Source of the DNA: Bog-756 sp963813525
Lineage (GTDB): Bacteria; Actinomycetota; Acidimicrobiia; Acidimicrobiales; RAAP-2
Direction: 5' to 3'
NCBI GenBank assembly: GCA_963813525.1
Contig: CAWEZI010000005.1
Span: 186,001-250,000 of the forward strand
Length of the DNA: 64,000 nt
Shown here: in pieces, positions 16,556-26,411 of the stretch
Position numbering within the stretch: position 1 is the first letter of the stretch
How the letters are laid out: each line of letters starts with the position of its first letter
Translations under genes and position numbers: made by a program
The notes under the pieces: generated by a model
What the model saw: the letters and a program-made list of their open reading frames with translations, nothing else
Told to the model about the DNA's origin: nothing
Databases searched by the model: none

Positions 16556-17968
16556 TCAGGCGGGTGCCGTAGGGGCCACCAGCGGCCAGGGACGCTCGCG
16601 TTCGGCGGTGCGGGCCAGGTCGAGCAGAAGCTGCTCTTCGTGGTGGCGACCGATGACCTGGAGCCCGATGGGCATTCCGTCGACCAGCCCCGCCGGAATG
16701 GACACAGCCGGATTACCGGTCAGGTTGGCTGGAATGGTGAGCGCCCCGTTGTTGCCGACTGCTCTGTTGAACCCGTACTCAGCGATGAGGTCGACCTCGC
16801 CGACGGTAGTGGGCATGGGGCCGGAGGCAGCGAAGGCGGTGTCGGGGTTGGTGGCACAGAAGATGAAGTCGGTTCGTTCGAAGATATCCGCCATTTTCTC
16901 GTTGACCTCGATCCGGAACATTTCCGTGGTGCCGGTCGTCTTGAGGTTGAGGTGGTGGGTGGCGATGTTCATGATCAGCTGGATCTCGGGGGTCAGGTCG
17001 TCGTTGCATTCCGGATACCGGTCGCCCAGTCCCCCGGCCAGACCGATTGCATTGGACATGGCCCACTCGAGGCTCATCTCCGGAAGTTGGACGGCAACGT
17101 CGACCCGCACGAGGCCGGTGGAGGCGATGAGCGCTTCGGCCAGTTCGACGACGAGTGCCGCGCCACGGGGTTCGACAATGGCCGAGCCCAGGTCGACGGC
17201 AACGACAGCCTTCTTGCCACGGAGGTCGAAGGTGTCCAGTCCGGCCTCCCATCCTTCGACCCGGGGCAGGCTCAGGGTGTCGCGGGGGTCGAACCCGTTG
17301 CAGACGTCGAACCAGCGAGCCGTGTCCCGCACCGACCGGCTGACGCAACCCACCACCACAGTCAACGGGGGCTGGAGGGCCCGGGGACCCTTGGGAATGC
17401 GCCCGAACGTCGACTTGAGTCCGAACAGCCCGGTAAAGGCGGCGGGAATGCGAATGGAGCCGCCGCCGTCCCCGCCGCTGGCCAGAGGAATGAGACCACC
17501 GGCCACCGCGGCAGCCGACCCGCCGGAGGAACCACCTGGGGTGCGCTCGGGATCCCAAGGGTTGCGGGTGACGCCGTGAAGCTTCGTCGACGTGAGGTTG
17601 ACCCCTCCGAACTCAGACGCCGTTGTCTGTCCGGCCAGCACCGCTCCAGCGGCCCGGAGCCGGGTGATCTGGGTTGAGTCGTGGTCGGCGATCCGGTCCT
17701 TGAATACCAGGGAGGCTTCGGTATAGGGCCAACCCTCGACCGTCTCCAGCTCCTTGATGGCGAGGGGCAGGCCACCAAAAGTAAGGGAGACGTCTGCCCT
17801 CGCGGCCTGGGTCCGGGCCGCCTCGATATCGAGATGGCTGAAGGCATTGAGCTCAGAGGCGTCGATAGCCTCGAGCGATGCGTCGAGGGCTTCGGTAGGA
17901 CTGATCGACCCCGCTCGGAAGGCGTCGACCAGCGAACAGGCATCTCCGGACCAGGGTTGAGTGCTCAC
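16556..17968 (-). CDS. Amidase signature family hydrolase
   Basis: A 470-aa amidase. The Ser-cisSer-Lys triad is intact: Lys72 in LPLAIKE, Ser147 in GGSSGGSAA (145-153) and nucleophile Ser171 in GGGSIRIPAA. The spacings (75 and 24 residues) match those of well-known amidase-signature enzymes. It hydrolyses an amide, ester or carbamate of unknown identity. Lack of gatA/gatC neighbours and a divergent C-terminal half argue against the Glu-tRNA amidotransferase subunit. Start GTG 17968. Likely monocistronic. Confidence 0.92.
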   Translation of the reverse strand: MSTQPWSGDACSLVDAFRAGSISPTEALDASLEAIDASELNAFSHLDIEAARTQAARADVSLTFGGLPLAIKELETVEGWPYTEASLVFKDRIADHDSTQITRLRAAGAVLAGQTTASEFGGVNLTSTKLHGVTRNPWDPERTPGGSSGGSAAAVAGGLIPLASGGDGGGSIRIPAAFTGLFGLKSTFGRIPKGPRALQPPLTVVVGCVSRSVRDTARWFDVCNGFDPRDTLSLPRVEGWEAGLDTFDLRGKKAVVAVDLGSAIVEPRGAALVVELAEALIASTGLVRVDVAVQLPEMSLEWAMSNAIGLAGGLGDRYPECNDDLTPEIQLIMNIATHHLNLKTTGTTEMFRIEVNEKMADIFERTDFIFCATNPDTAFAASGPMPTTVGEVDLIAEYGFNRAVGNNGALTIPANLTGNPAVSIPAGLVDGMPIGLQVIGRHHEEQLLLDLARTAERERPWPLVAPTAPA

Positions 17969-18061
17969 GGCCAGAAAACCTAGTGGCAGTCGATCACCTT
18001 GGCGACTGGTAGTTGACAGGCCTGCGCGTTCGTCCTCCCTTAGTGTGCCTAGCGTGGTGGT

Positions 18062-18925
18062 ATGAGCGACGACCGGGACCCGGACACCAGCAGCACGATC
18101 GAAGCGGAAGATCCGTCAACGGGGGGATCCGCCAGCGGTGGCGTCGGCCAGCAGCCGCAGCACCCCTTTACGCTGGCCGTAGACATCGGCGGTACGGGCC
18201 TCAAGGCCTCGGTACTGGATGCGAAGGGGTCGATGGTGGCCGACCGGGTGCGCATCCCGACCACCTACCCGCTGTCGCCCGAGAAACTGGTTGCCGACCT
18301 CACCCGGCTGGTGGCTCCACTGCCGGCGGCCGATCGGGCCTCGGTCGGATATCCGGGAATGGTTCGTGACGGTCTGGTTCTATCGGCGCCGCACTTCTCG
18401 ACCAAGCACGGTCCCGGCAGCGCCGTCGACGAAGACTTGTTGACCCAGTGGATTCGATTCGATCTGGCCTCCGCCCTCACCGGCGCCTTCCACATCCCCA
18501 CCAAGTTGGCCAATGACGCTGACATTCAGGGCGCGGCGGTGGTGCAGGGGACCGGGCTCGAGTTGGTGATCACGCTCGGCACCGGCTTCGGTAGCGGTCT
18601 CTTCTACCAGGGCCAGCTCATGCCCCATCTCGAGATCGCCCATCAACCCTTCCGCAAGGGCGAGACGTACAACGATCAGCTCGGCGAGCCCACCCGCAAG
18701 GAGATCGGTGAGGAGCGCTGGAACAAGAGGGTGCACAAGGCCATCGTCAATCTGCGCGCCCTCATGTTTTTCGACCACCTCTACATCGGCGGGGGCAACT
18801 CGAGGCGGGTGAGTCGACAGAATCTCGAGGCCGACGTGACAATCATCGACAACACCGCCGGCATCCTCGGCGGCATCAAGTTGTGGGGCGTCGACCACAT
18901 AGGGGTGAACCGGGTCACTGGCTAA
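18062..18925 (+). CDS. ROK family kinase, polyphosphate glucokinase-like
   Basis: A 287-aa sugar kinase. After a disordered, acidic N-terminus (1-35) comes phosphate-1 motif AVDIGGTGLKASVLD (39-53), then VGYPGMVRDG, substrate-side NDADIQGAAV, phosphate-2 LGTGFGSGLFYQG and adenosine motif IGGGNSRRV. The order and length match actinobacterial PpgK, which phosphorylates glucose with polyphosphate or ATP. The usual HxExG/zinc region of ROK proteins is altered (HLEIAHQPF). Substrate use is inferred from similarity only. Starts at ATG 18062, about 95 bases from the divergent amidase start. Confidence 0.8.
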   Translation: MSDDRDPDTSSTIEAEDPSTGGSASGGVGQQPQHPFTLAVDIGGTGLKASVLDAKGSMVADRVRIPTTYPLSPEKLVADLTRLVAPLPAADRASVGYPGMVRDGLVLSAPHFSTKHGPGSAVDEDLLTQWIRFDLASALTGAFHIPTKLANDADIQGAAVVQGTGLELVITLGTGFGSGLFYQGQLMPHLEIAHQPFRKGETYNDQLGEPTRKEIGEERWNKRVHKAIVNLRALMFFDHLYIGGGNSRRVSRQNLEADVTIIDNTAGILGGIKLWGVDHIGVNRVTG

Positions 18926-18959
18926 GCCGCAACCCCATCGGTCTACCGGTCCGCAAACC

Positions 18960-19158
<199 letters not shown>

Positions 19159-19160
<2 letters not shown>

Positions 19161-20469
19161 AGCCTTGCCAACTCCTCCAGCTGCGTTCGACGTCCTTGAG
19201 CGAGCCCTTCCAGCCCTTGCGGGCTTTCTTGGCCACGTCCACCTGCACGAGCACGAGCGCATCGACCGGGCCGGCCAGGTCTGGGCGTTGGTCGACGAGG
19301 GCCCGGAGCCAGTCGATCGAATAGAGGGCGTCGTGGAAGTCCCCGAGCTTGATCTGAAGATCCTCGGCCGCTTTCGCCGTCTTGCGGGCCGGTCCGCCCT
19401 CGATCAGGGCCACCGTGTTGCAGCCGTAACGGAGATCCTTGACCCTGATGCGAACTTTGTGCAGATTTTCGTCGGCCGGATCCTTACGTGCCCGCCGGCT
19501 TGAGCTCCGCAGATCGTGCCAGGCCCGACGCAGCATGACCGGGAGAACTTCACCGGCCGGTTTGGAAGCCTTGGCTTTGAAGGCGGGCCCGTCCCACAGG
19601 ACCATCATCTGCTCGGTGAGATTGAAGCGCCGGGCCCCACCCCGTTCGGCGGCGATAGAGGCCAGAGCGGTGTCCACTCGCGTCGACACTGCGTGGTTGA
19701 GCCGATCGACGTCTGCTGCACCCATCACTTGCGGCGCAGTGCCCGAGATGATCTCCGAAATGATGTGAAGGTCCCGGAGCTCGCCGAGCCGGTTCCCATA
19801 CCAGGCGAGCTCAGCTCGCAGGGCCGTGCCCCACGTCGGATCGAGCAGGAGACGAAAGGTCCGTAGGTTTGAGCGGATGCGACGTAGGGCGACACGGCTC
19901 TGGTGGATGCGTTCCGCCACGTCCGTACGCCACTGGACGCCGTCGAGCTCGTAGGCGGCCGACTGGGCCCACAGCGGACGCGGTCGCATGAGGACGCTGA
20001 GTGCATCGATGGTCTCGCAGCGTTTGTCCTCGTCCACCAGCTCGTCGCCCATGTCGTTGAGCAGGAAAGTGCGGGCAGCACCGGCCAGCACTCTGTGAAG
20101 GACCATGCCGGCGGTGGGTTCAGGGAACTCGTCCTCGGTATAGGCGAGGAGATAAGGCGCAGGTGGCGTGGTCCTCGACTCCGTGCCCGGCTCGGGATCG
20201 CGGCCTGCTCTGCCAGAATCGCCACCACGCCCACCCGGATCGCCACCACGCCCACCCGGATCGCCACCACACCCACCCGGATCGCCACCACACCCACCCG
20301 GATCGCCGCCCGGCCCACCCGGATCGCCGCCTGCTCTGCCAGAATGGCGGTCCGGCCAACCCAGATCGCGACCAGGCTCGTCCCCGGTGTTGGCGTCTGG
20401 GGCACGACCGAAGGTGGTGCGCAGTCCGCGCGCTGGCCGGCCCTGGTCGTCCGTGAATTCGGTGGTCAT
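19159..20469 (-). CDS. CHAD domain protein with Gly-rich repeat N-terminus
   Basis: A 436-aa protein. Residues about 115-430 are a CHAD domain: alpha-helical, with conserved His/Arg/Lys such as RIHQSRVALRRIRSNLRTFR and LHKVRIRVKDLRYG. CHAD proteins bind inorganic polyphosphate, which fits the neighbouring PpgK-like kinase. Residues about 47-95 are imperfect seven-residue repeats (GGDPGGC/R) encoded by 21-bp tandem repeats at 20218-20335; repeat number is likely variable. Usual CHAD partners (CYTH/triphosphate tunnel domain) are absent. Start ATG 20469. Confidence 0.88.
20218..20335. repeat. 21-bp coding tandem repeat
   Basis: Five to six units of ATCGCCACCACGCCCACCCG-type sequence inside the CHAD gene, read on the minus strand as Gly-Gly-Asp-Pro-Gly-Gly-Cys/Arg. 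Both sides are flanked by a copy of GCCTGCTCTGCCAGAAT, suggesting duplication by unequal exchange. Confidence 0.8.
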
Positions 20470-20566
20470 GGCCTGGTCTCCTGGACTACAGCCTACGAGC
20501 GTCGGGTGGCTACTGTCACAGAAATGGTCGACAGGCGGTGAAAGACGTGCCGTCTAGCCTGGGGCG

Positions 20567-21511
20567 ATGCGCGCAGTCACCATCGTCGAAGGCTCATTGA
20601 AGTGGAAAGAGCACCCCGACCCGCAGCCTGGTCCCGGCGAGATACTGGTGGCGGTGGCCGCCGCCGGCATCAACGCCGCCGACATCATGCAGCGCCAGGG
20701 TTTCTATCCTGCGCCGCCCGGGTTCCCCCAGGACATCCCGGGTATGGAGTTCGCCGGCGAGGTGGTGGGACTCGGAGAAGGGACGAACCGATTCGTCCCC
20801 GGCGAGAGGGTCATGTCCATCACCGGCGGCGGTGCCCAGGCCGAGCTGGCCGTCGTGGCCGAGTCGGTGGCCATGTCCGTACCTGCCTCGATGGAGTGGG
20901 ATCAGGCCGGCGGTTTTCCGGAGGCCTTTTACACAGCGCATGACGCTCTCTTCACCCAGGCTCACCTTCGCTCCGGTGAGAGGGTGCTCATCTCCGGTGC
21001 GGCCGGCGGGGTCGGGACCGCGGCGGTCCAGCTGGCTCACTCGGCGGGTGCATACGTCGTCGCCTCGGTGCGGTCGAGCGCCCGCCGTGGAGATGTAGCC
21101 GGACTCGGAGCCGACGAGGTCATCGATCCCGCCGACGTTTCAGGCCACGGTCCGTACGACGTATGCCTCGAACTGGTGGGTGCGTCCGGCGTGGAGGCCG
21201 TTCTACCGGTGCTGGCCATGGGCGGCCGGATCGTCGTGATCGGGGTGAGCGGTAGCGGAAGCAAACTCGATCTCAACTTGTTGGCCCTGATGGGGAAGCG
21301 AGCGGCCATTGGTGGATCGATGCTGCGCGGCAGGACGGTGGAGGAGAAAGCCGCCGTTGCCCGGGCCCTCGAGGAGATGCTCGGCCCCCGCGTGGCCGAC
21401 GGCGCCATTACTGTGCCGGTGGCCGAGGCTATTCCTATCAACCGGGCGACCGACGCCTACGAGCGCTTTGAGGCGGGCGGTAAGTTCGGCAAGATCGTTC
21501 TCGTCCGCTGA
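20567..21511 (+). CDS. NADPH:quinone oxidoreductase family protein
   Basis: A 314-aa medium-chain dehydrogenase/reductase of the zinc-free quinone oxidoreductase (PIG3-like) type. N-terminal catalytic fold: VAVAAAGINAADIMQRQGFYP and PGMEFAGEVVGLG. Nucleotide-binding Rossmann motif: SGAAGGVGTAAVQLAH (about 145-160). C-terminal: FEAGGKFGKIVLVR. The zinc-ligand residues of alcohol dehydrogenases are missing, as expected. It reduces quinones or enones with NADPH. Start ATG 20567. Confidence 0.9.
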   Translation: MRAVTIVEGSLKWKEHPDPQPGPGEILVAVAAAGINAADIMQRQGFYPAPPGFPQDIPGMEFAGEVVGLGEGTNRFVPGERVMSITGGGAQAELAVVAESVAMSVPASMEWDQAGGFPEAFYTAHDALFTQAHLRSGERVLISGAAGGVGTAAVQLAHSAGAYVVASVRSSARRGDVAGLGADEVIDPADVSGHGPYDVCLELVGASGVEAVLPVLAMGGRIVVIGVSGSGSKLDLNLLALMGKRAAIGGSMLRGRTVEEKAAVARALEEMLGPRVADGAITVPVAEAIPINRATDAYERFEAGGKFGKIVLVR

Positions 21512-21599
21512 CGCCCCTGGCCACGCCGCCCCACCGCAACGCCCGCAACGCCCCGCCACGCCGCCCGACCGCCACGCCCGCCACGCCCCACGCCGCCCT

Positions 21600-22799
21600 C
21601 TATCGCGAGACGATGACCGACGAGCCGTGGCCGAACAACCCCTGGTTGGCGGTGATCCCGACCGTGGCCCCTTCCACCTGACGCCCGGTGGCCCGCCCCC
21701 GGAGCTGCCACACCAGTTCGCACACCTGGGCGATGGCCTGAGCCGGAATGGCCTCGCCGAAGCAGGACAACCCGCCGCTGGGGTTGACCGGCACCCGGCC
21801 GCCGATGGTGGTGTCGCCGTCGCGCAGCAGGCGTTCGGCCTCGCCCTCCTTGCACAGCCCGATGTCTTCGTACCAGTCGAGCTCGAGGGCGGAAGAAAGG
21901 TCGTAGACCTCGGCCAGATCGATGTCCTCCGGGCTGATGCCGGCTTCCTCGTAGGCAGCCAGGGCCACCGACTGCTTGAAGGTGGGACCGACCGAGGCCG
22001 TCGTGAACGACGAGTCGGTCGAGAAGTTGGGCATCTCGATGACGGCCTGGGGGAAGCGGGGGGTGACGGTGGAGACAGCGTCGATGGTGACCAGGTCCGA
22101 CCCGCCGGCCAGGCGGCGGGCGAACTCGACGCTGGACAGGACGAGGGCGGCGCCTCCGTCGGAGGTGGCGCAGATCTCGAGCAGTCGCAGGGGATCGGCC
22201 ACCATCGGGGAGGCCAGCACCTCGTCGACGGTGACCTCCTTGCGGTAGCGGGCGTTCTCGTTGGACAGCCCGTGGCGGGCGTTCTTGACCTTGACGGCGG
22301 CGAAGTCGGCCTCGGTCGCCCCGTACAGCTCGATGCGTCGGCGGGCATAGAGGGCGAAGTAGGTGGGATTGGTTGCACCGAGAAGATGAAACCGCAGCCA
22401 ATCCGGGTCGTCCTTCCGCTCCCCTCCCACCGGGGTGAAGAAGCCCTTGGGCGTGGTGTCGGCCCCGACCACCAGAGCCACGTCGCACAGTCCGGCCAGA
22501 ATCTGGGCCCGAGCGCTGTTGATGGCCTGGGCCCCCGAGGCACAGGCGGCGTAGGAGGAGGACACCCGTGCGCCGGTCCACCCCAGGGCTTGGGCGAAGG
22601 TGGCCCCCGCAATGAAGCCGGGGTAGCCGTTGCGGATGGTGTCGGCGCCGGCCACGAATTGGATGTCGGTCCAGGGCAGTCCGGCCTCGGCCAGGGCGTC
22701 GCCCGCCGCGGCCAGGCCGTACTCGACGAAGTTGCGGCCCCACTTGCCCCACGGGTGCATGCCCGCCCCGAGCACGGCGACCCTCTTGTCGTCAGGCAC
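21600..22799 (-). CDS. Thiolase family protein (SCP-x-like acyl-CoA thiolase)
   Basis: A 399-aa thiolase of the lipid-transfer-protein/SCP-x group. The active-site Cys is in SYAACASGAQA (Cys86), HxxG-type residues lie in the NPSGGLSCFGEAIPAQ region, and the C-terminus reads QGLFGHGSSVIV. Start GTG 22799 overlaps the end of the Zn-ribbon/OB gene by eight bases; the frame extends upstream to 22850, which would double the overlap without benefit. Such thiolases are nearly always paired with a DUF35 protein, as here, and act in beta-oxidation-like or steroid side-chain breakdown. Chain length is unknown. Confidence 0.88.
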   Translation of the reverse strand: MPDDKRVAVLGAGMHPWGKWGRNFVEYGLAAAGDALAEAGLPWTDIQFVAGADTIRNGYPGFIAGATFAQALGWTGARVSSSYAACASGAQAINSARAQILAGLCDVALVVGADTTPKGFFTPVGGERKDDPDWLRFHLLGATNPTYFALYARRRIELYGATEADFAAVKVKNARHGLSNENARYRKEVTVDEVLASPMVADPLRLLEICATSDGGAALVLSSVEFARRLAGGSDLVTIDAVSTVTPRFPQAVIEMPNFSTDSSFTTASVGPTFKQSVALAAYEEAGISPEDIDLAEVYDLSSALELDWYEDIGLCKEGEAERLLRDGDTTIGGRVPVNPSGGLSCFGEAIPAQAIAQVCELVWQLRGRATGRQVEGATVGITANQGLFGHGSSVIVSR

Positions 22800-23292
22800 C
22801 GGCTGACCCCGCTCCCGCACCACCAGACCCACCGGCGCCAGCACCACCACCCCCGACCCCGACCGGACGCCATTTCCACACCATGTACTGGTGGTCGTCG
22901 TCCTCGTAGAGGGTGTCGAGCACGAGCTCGACCTCGGCTCCGACCCTCAGGTCGCCGACCCCCACACCGGGGACGACCTGGCCCATCACCACCATCTGCT
23001 CGGCCGCCAGCTCGACGGCGGCAATGGCGAAGGGCACGTAGGGGTCGGCCGTCTCATACGGCTTGGGCGGCTGGTAGCAGGCGTCGGTGAACGACCAAAC
23101 CGTGCCGGTGCGGCTGAGCTCGACCTGGTCAAAGGAGGTCCCTGCACACAGCGGGTTGCGGCAGAAGTAGGTCTCCTGGGGGAAGGAAAAGTTGCCGCAC
23201 GTCGTGCACCTGCTCCCGAGGAGGGCGGGGCTCTGCGCGTCGAGAGTGAACCAGCCCTCGATGGCGGGGACGCGGGTCTTGGCCGGGGACAT
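22792..23292 (-). CDS. Zn-ribbon/OB-fold (DUF35) protein
   Basis: A 166-aa DUF35 protein from ATG 23292; the frame runs on upstream but loses coding character. A rubredoxin-like zinc ribbon has CTTCGNFSFP then FCRNPLC (about residues 29-48). The OB-fold strand TGTVWSFTDACYQPP follows. It ends in a Gly/Ala-rich tail. DUF35 proteins form complexes with thiolases or hydratases and help bind acyl-CoA. It is translated just before, and overlaps, the thiolase gene. Confidence 0.88.
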   Translation of the reverse strand: MSPAKTRVPAIEGWFTLDAQSPALLGSRCTTCGNFSFPQETYFCRNPLCAGTSFDQVELSRTGTVWSFTDACYQPPKPYETADPYVPFAIAAVELAAEQMVVMGQVVPGVGVGDLRVGAEVELVLDTLYEDDDHQYMVWKWRPVGVGGGGAGAGGSGGAGAGSAGA

Positions 23293-23498
23293 TGCGGGAT
23301 TGTAACGCTCGTTCCGTTGGCCGGCTCTGGCCCGGTCCGAAGGGCCTGTCGCCAGGGAATGATCCGGGGGTCGGCTCCAGGGGACTCGGCTCCGCCGGTA
23401 CCTCGGTCGCCGCCTGGGCCCGGCCGTGTCCCGTCCGAGCCCACCGAACGGGTCGACCCATCCGTCCATCCCCCACGCAGCAGCCGTCGACTGGTCTG

Positions 23499-24770
23499 CT
23501 ACGGATCCTTCGAATCCTTCGACTCCTTCGAAGAGGCTCCGCCAAGCCCACCTCGGGCCCGTGACGCGGCGATGCGAGTGTCGTCCCAGCCGAGAACATC
23601 CCTCAACACCTCATCACTGTGTTGACCCACGGTGGGGGCGTGTGAGGGCGTCGGCAGTTGCTCGTCGATGAACTTGAGAGGGGTCGGCAGCTGTTCGGCC
23701 CCGAGTTGTTCAGTCGAGAACCACTGGAAGCGGTCCTCGAACTGGGGGTCGCCGGCGATGGTCTTCGGGGAGTTGACCGGGCTGATGGGGACGTTCTCGG
23801 TCACACCGAAATCGATCCATTCCTCGGCCGTCCTGGTGCGGAAGATGTCGCGGAGCTCGGCCCGCATCTCCGTGTTGTTGCGAGCGTGGTCGGCGTACTT
23901 CGATCCCGGCCACTTTTCGAACATGTCCACGCGGTCGACGGCCTGGCAGAAGTTCTTCCAGAAAGCCTGCTCGGACGCCATGAACAGTACGTATCGCCCG
24001 TCCTTGGCCTCGTACACCTGGTAGCGGACTCCCTCGATCATCCCGGCGGTGCCCGGTTCGCGTCGTTCGTAGTCGTCGGCCTTGTTGCCGGTCACCTCCG
24101 ACTCGGGGCGCTCGTAGGCCTTCCACGTCTCGCTGCGGTACCAGTCCATGGCTGCTGCAGCATCGGACTGGGCCACCTCGAGGAAGGACCCCTCGCCCGT
24201 GGTACGGGCCCGGACCACGGCGGCCAGGATGCCGAGTGCCCCGAACAAGGGCCCGGCATGGATGCCGATCGACGCGTGTTCGGGGAGGAAGGCGAAACCG
24301 TCCTCGTTGACCTGGGGGGTCACGATGCCTGCCCAGGTGTCGAAGGCGATGCCGTGAGCCGGAAGGTCGCGGTAGGGCCCGGTCATGCCGTAACCGGAGA
24401 TGGTGCAGAAGACGATCTTGGGGTTTATCTCCCTCAGCTGCTGGTAGCCAACGCCGCGGCGGGCCAGGCCCCCGGGTCGCATGGCTTCCACCACCACGTC
24501 GGCCTTGGCTGCCAACTCCTTGAAGGTGGCTACGTCTTCGTCGTTGCGCAGGTCCATCACGATCGACCGCTTTCCGCGGTTGACGTGGAGATGCATGAGC
24601 GAGACGCCGTTGACGATGGGCCAGGTCATCTCCCGGATGTAGTCACCGGACGGGGGCTCGACCTTGATCACTTCGGCCCCCAGGTCGACCAGGGGCATGG
24701 TGATGGCGGCTGGGCCGAGGGCCGAGCATTCGATGATGCGGATGCCGTGCAGAGGTGGGTCCGAAGCCAC
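23499..24770 (-). CDS. CoA-transferase family III (CaiB/BaiF)
   Basis: A 423-aa class III CoA-transferase, moving CoA between acyl donors and an acid. Conserved features: GIRIIECSALGPAAITMPLVDLGAEVIKVEPP at the N-terminus, RGKRSIVMDLRN, the catalytic-Asp region, and SGYGMTGPYRDLPAHGIAFD. The C-terminus is acidic with Ser/Lys/Asp repeats (SKESKDSKD). Start GTG 24770 begins ASDPPLHGIR; a start at 24815 would add a poor leader. Same strand as the thiolase/DUF35 pair and probably part of the same catabolic set, though about 200 bp separate them. Substrate unknown. Confidence 0.9.
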   Translation of the reverse strand: MASDPPLHGIRIIECSALGPAAITMPLVDLGAEVIKVEPPSGDYIREMTWPIVNGVSLMHLHVNRGKRSIVMDLRNDEDVATFKELAAKADVVVEAMRPGGLARRGVGYQQLREINPKIVFCTISGYGMTGPYRDLPAHGIAFDTWAGIVTPQVNEDGFAFLPEHASIGIHAGPLFGALGILAAVVRARTTGEGSFLEVAQSDAAAAMDWYRSETWKAYERPESEVTGNKADDYERREPGTAGMIEGVRYQVYEAKDGRYVLFMASEQAFWKNFCQAVDRVDMFEKWPGSKYADHARNNTEMRAELRDIFRTRTAEEWIDFGVTENVPISPVNSPKTIAGDPQFEDRFQWFSTEQLGAEQLPTPLKFIDEQLPTPSHAPTVGQHSDEVLRDVLGWDDTRIAASRARGGLGGASSKESKDSKDP

Positions 24771-24939
24771 GACCAGGAGTGTAACTGACGCCCCGTCAGA
24801 ATCGCCCTGCGACAAGACTGCCTTCTATCTCTCCATGAGGCGGTCGGTTAGAGTGGGCAACTGCTCTGGGGCAGATGATTCGGAAATCGTGGCGTGCACA
24901 GCCGCAGCTCTTTCGGACCGCACCTGGGCAGGGCAGCCG

Positions 24940-25013
24940 GCGCTCGTAGCTCAACGGACTAGAGCATCTGACTACGGATCAGAAGGTTGCAGGTTCGAAT
25001 CCTGCCGAGCGCG
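24940..25013 (+). tRNA. tRNA-Arg (anticodon ACG)
   Basis: A full cloverleaf is visible: acceptor GCGCTCG/CGAGCGC, D arm GCTC/GAGC, anticodon stem TCTGA/TCAGA with loop CTACGGA (anticodon ACG), variable loop AGGTT, T arm GCAGG-TTCGAAT-CCTGC. No CCA is encoded, as is common in actinobacteria. An integrase gene begins 100 bases downstream, so its 3' half is the likely attachment site of the element to the right. Confidence 0.95.
24985..25013 (+). other. Probable attachment site (attL) in tRNA 3' end
   Basis: The T arm and acceptor strand of tRNA-Arg adjoin the integrase gene, the usual place for tyrosine-integrase crossover. No second copy of this segment is found in the window, so the other end should lie beyond base 64000. 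Confidence 0.5.
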
Positions 25014-25114
25014 CATAGAAAGTCCAGTTCAGAGGGTGTTCTGGTCGAGACGCTTGACCGAGGATTTGCCCCGTGAGAACCTCGTGAGAACCAAACGGTT
25101 CTCACGGAGGTCCG

Positions 25115-26326
25115 GTGCCCACGAAGCCCGAAGGCGTTTACCCCGATGGCAGGGGCGGCTGGTATCTGAAGGTCAACATCGGTCGGGACCCGATCAGTGG
25201 ACGCCGCGAGCAGGTGACCAGACGGGGATTCGCTACCGCAGCCGAGGCCGGTAGGGCTCGTCGGGAGCTGCTCGGGAAGGTGGACCGCGGTGAGCTCAAG
25301 CCGATCGCTGGCGGGATGCTGATCGACGAGCTCCTGGACCTCTATCTTGACGGCCTCGAGGCAGATGGGCGGCTCTCGGAGAAGACCCGCTTCGACTACC
25401 GGCACTCGGCCGACGACTATGTGCGACCCCACCTGGGCAAGAAGCGCGTGCGAGACGTCACACCGGAGGTGATCCTGGCCTGGCAAAGGAAACTCACCAA
25501 GGATGGAGGGACCAAGCGCAAGGTCGACGATGACGGCAAACAGAAGCCCGGAAAGGGCCTGTCGCCCAACACCGTCCGCCTTGCCCGGGCACCGCTGTCG
25601 GGGGCGTTCAAGCTGGCGATGAGTGTCGGGCTGGTGGCCAGCAATCCGACCGCCCAGGTTCCAAGACCCCGCCCGAAGCGCTCGATACCCAAGCACTGGA
25701 CACCGGAGCAGGCCCGCGAGTTCCTCGGGCTGATGGAGATGGACCGGACCTGGCCGATCTGGGCCTTCCTGCTGGGGTCGGGGCTCCGCATCGGCGAACT
25801 GGTGTGGCTGCGCTGGCCAAATGTTGACCTCGGACATGGGTGGGTACGAGTGGTGGACTTCGCTTCCACACTCGGTCACGATCTCGTTCCGTCGATGGGA
25901 AAGAGTCATGATGCGGTCCGCACTATTGAGCTCGACAACGGACTCGGCGATGTTCTTCGGCGACAACAGAAGCTCCAAGCGGAAGAGGCGCTGATCGCTC
26001 CTCACTATGAGTCGAGCCAGTACGTCTTCACCAAGGAGCGCGGTGGCCACTACCACCCCCAACGGCTATCACGACTCCTCGGGGACTACTCGAAGGAGCT
26101 TGGACTCCCACGGTTGACTGCGCACGGGCTCCGCCACACCAGCGCGACGTTGATGTTGGCCGGCGGCGTCCCACCCAAGGTGGCGGCAGAGCGACTCGGA
26201 CACGCGGACCCGACCCTGTTCACCAACCTGTACAGCCATGTGACACCGACTATGCAAAGGGATGCAGCCGATCGAATCGGTGAGGCGCTCTTCGGGCCGC
26301 CGGTCGGTTCGGATGCCGAGGCCTGA
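25115..26326 (+). CDS. int: Tyrosine-type site-specific integrase
   Basis: A 403-aa phage-type integrase. The N-terminus (1-60) is an arm-binding type domain (VYPDGRGGWYLKVNIGRDPISGRREQVTRRGFAT). The SAM-like core-binding domain follows (about 65-180). The catalytic domain carries Arg in GSGLRIGEL (about 225), HGLRHTSATLM (about 336-346), LGHADP and the Tyr nucleophile in NLYSHV (about 372). Start GTG 25115 follows a CGGAGG ribosome-binding site. With tRNA-Arg 100 bp upstream, it should integrate and excise the element. Confidence 0.95.
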   Translation: MPTKPEGVYPDGRGGWYLKVNIGRDPISGRREQVTRRGFATAAEAGRARRELLGKVDRGELKPIAGGMLIDELLDLYLDGLEADGRLSEKTRFDYRHSADDYVRPHLGKKRVRDVTPEVILAWQRKLTKDGGTKRKVDDDGKQKPGKGLSPNTVRLARAPLSGAFKLAMSVGLVASNPTAQVPRPRPKRSIPKHWTPEQAREFLGLMEMDRTWPIWAFLLGSGLRIGELVWLRWPNVDLGHGWVRVVDFASTLGHDLVPSMGKSHDAVRTIELDNGLGDVLRRQQKLQAEEALIAPHYESSQYVFTKERGGHYHPQRLSRLLGDYSKELGLPRLTAHGLRHTSATLMLAGGVPPKVAAERLGHADPTLFTNLYSHVTPTMQRDAADRIGEALFGPPVGSDAEA

Positions 26327-26411
26327 GCCGAGTCGAGGCACGGAGTAAGGGCGATCCCTCCTGGCTCGTTCGGTCGCCAACCCGCACGTCGTCCTGCAGT
26401 CGCTTGACCTC

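Noticed and set aside
16421..17677. Plus-strand open frame covering the amidase
   Set aside because: Its first part is the tandem repeat and the rest is antisense to a gene with an intact Ser-Ser-Lys triad.
21309..23090. 593-codon plus-strand open frame opposite the thiolase and DUF35 genes
   Set aside because: Antisense to two recognised genes and low in complexity; no family features.
24815..24939. Upstream extension of the CoA-transferase or a small gene before the tRNA
   Set aside because: No ribosome-binding site or coding bias; the GTG at 24770 gives the family's usual N-terminus.
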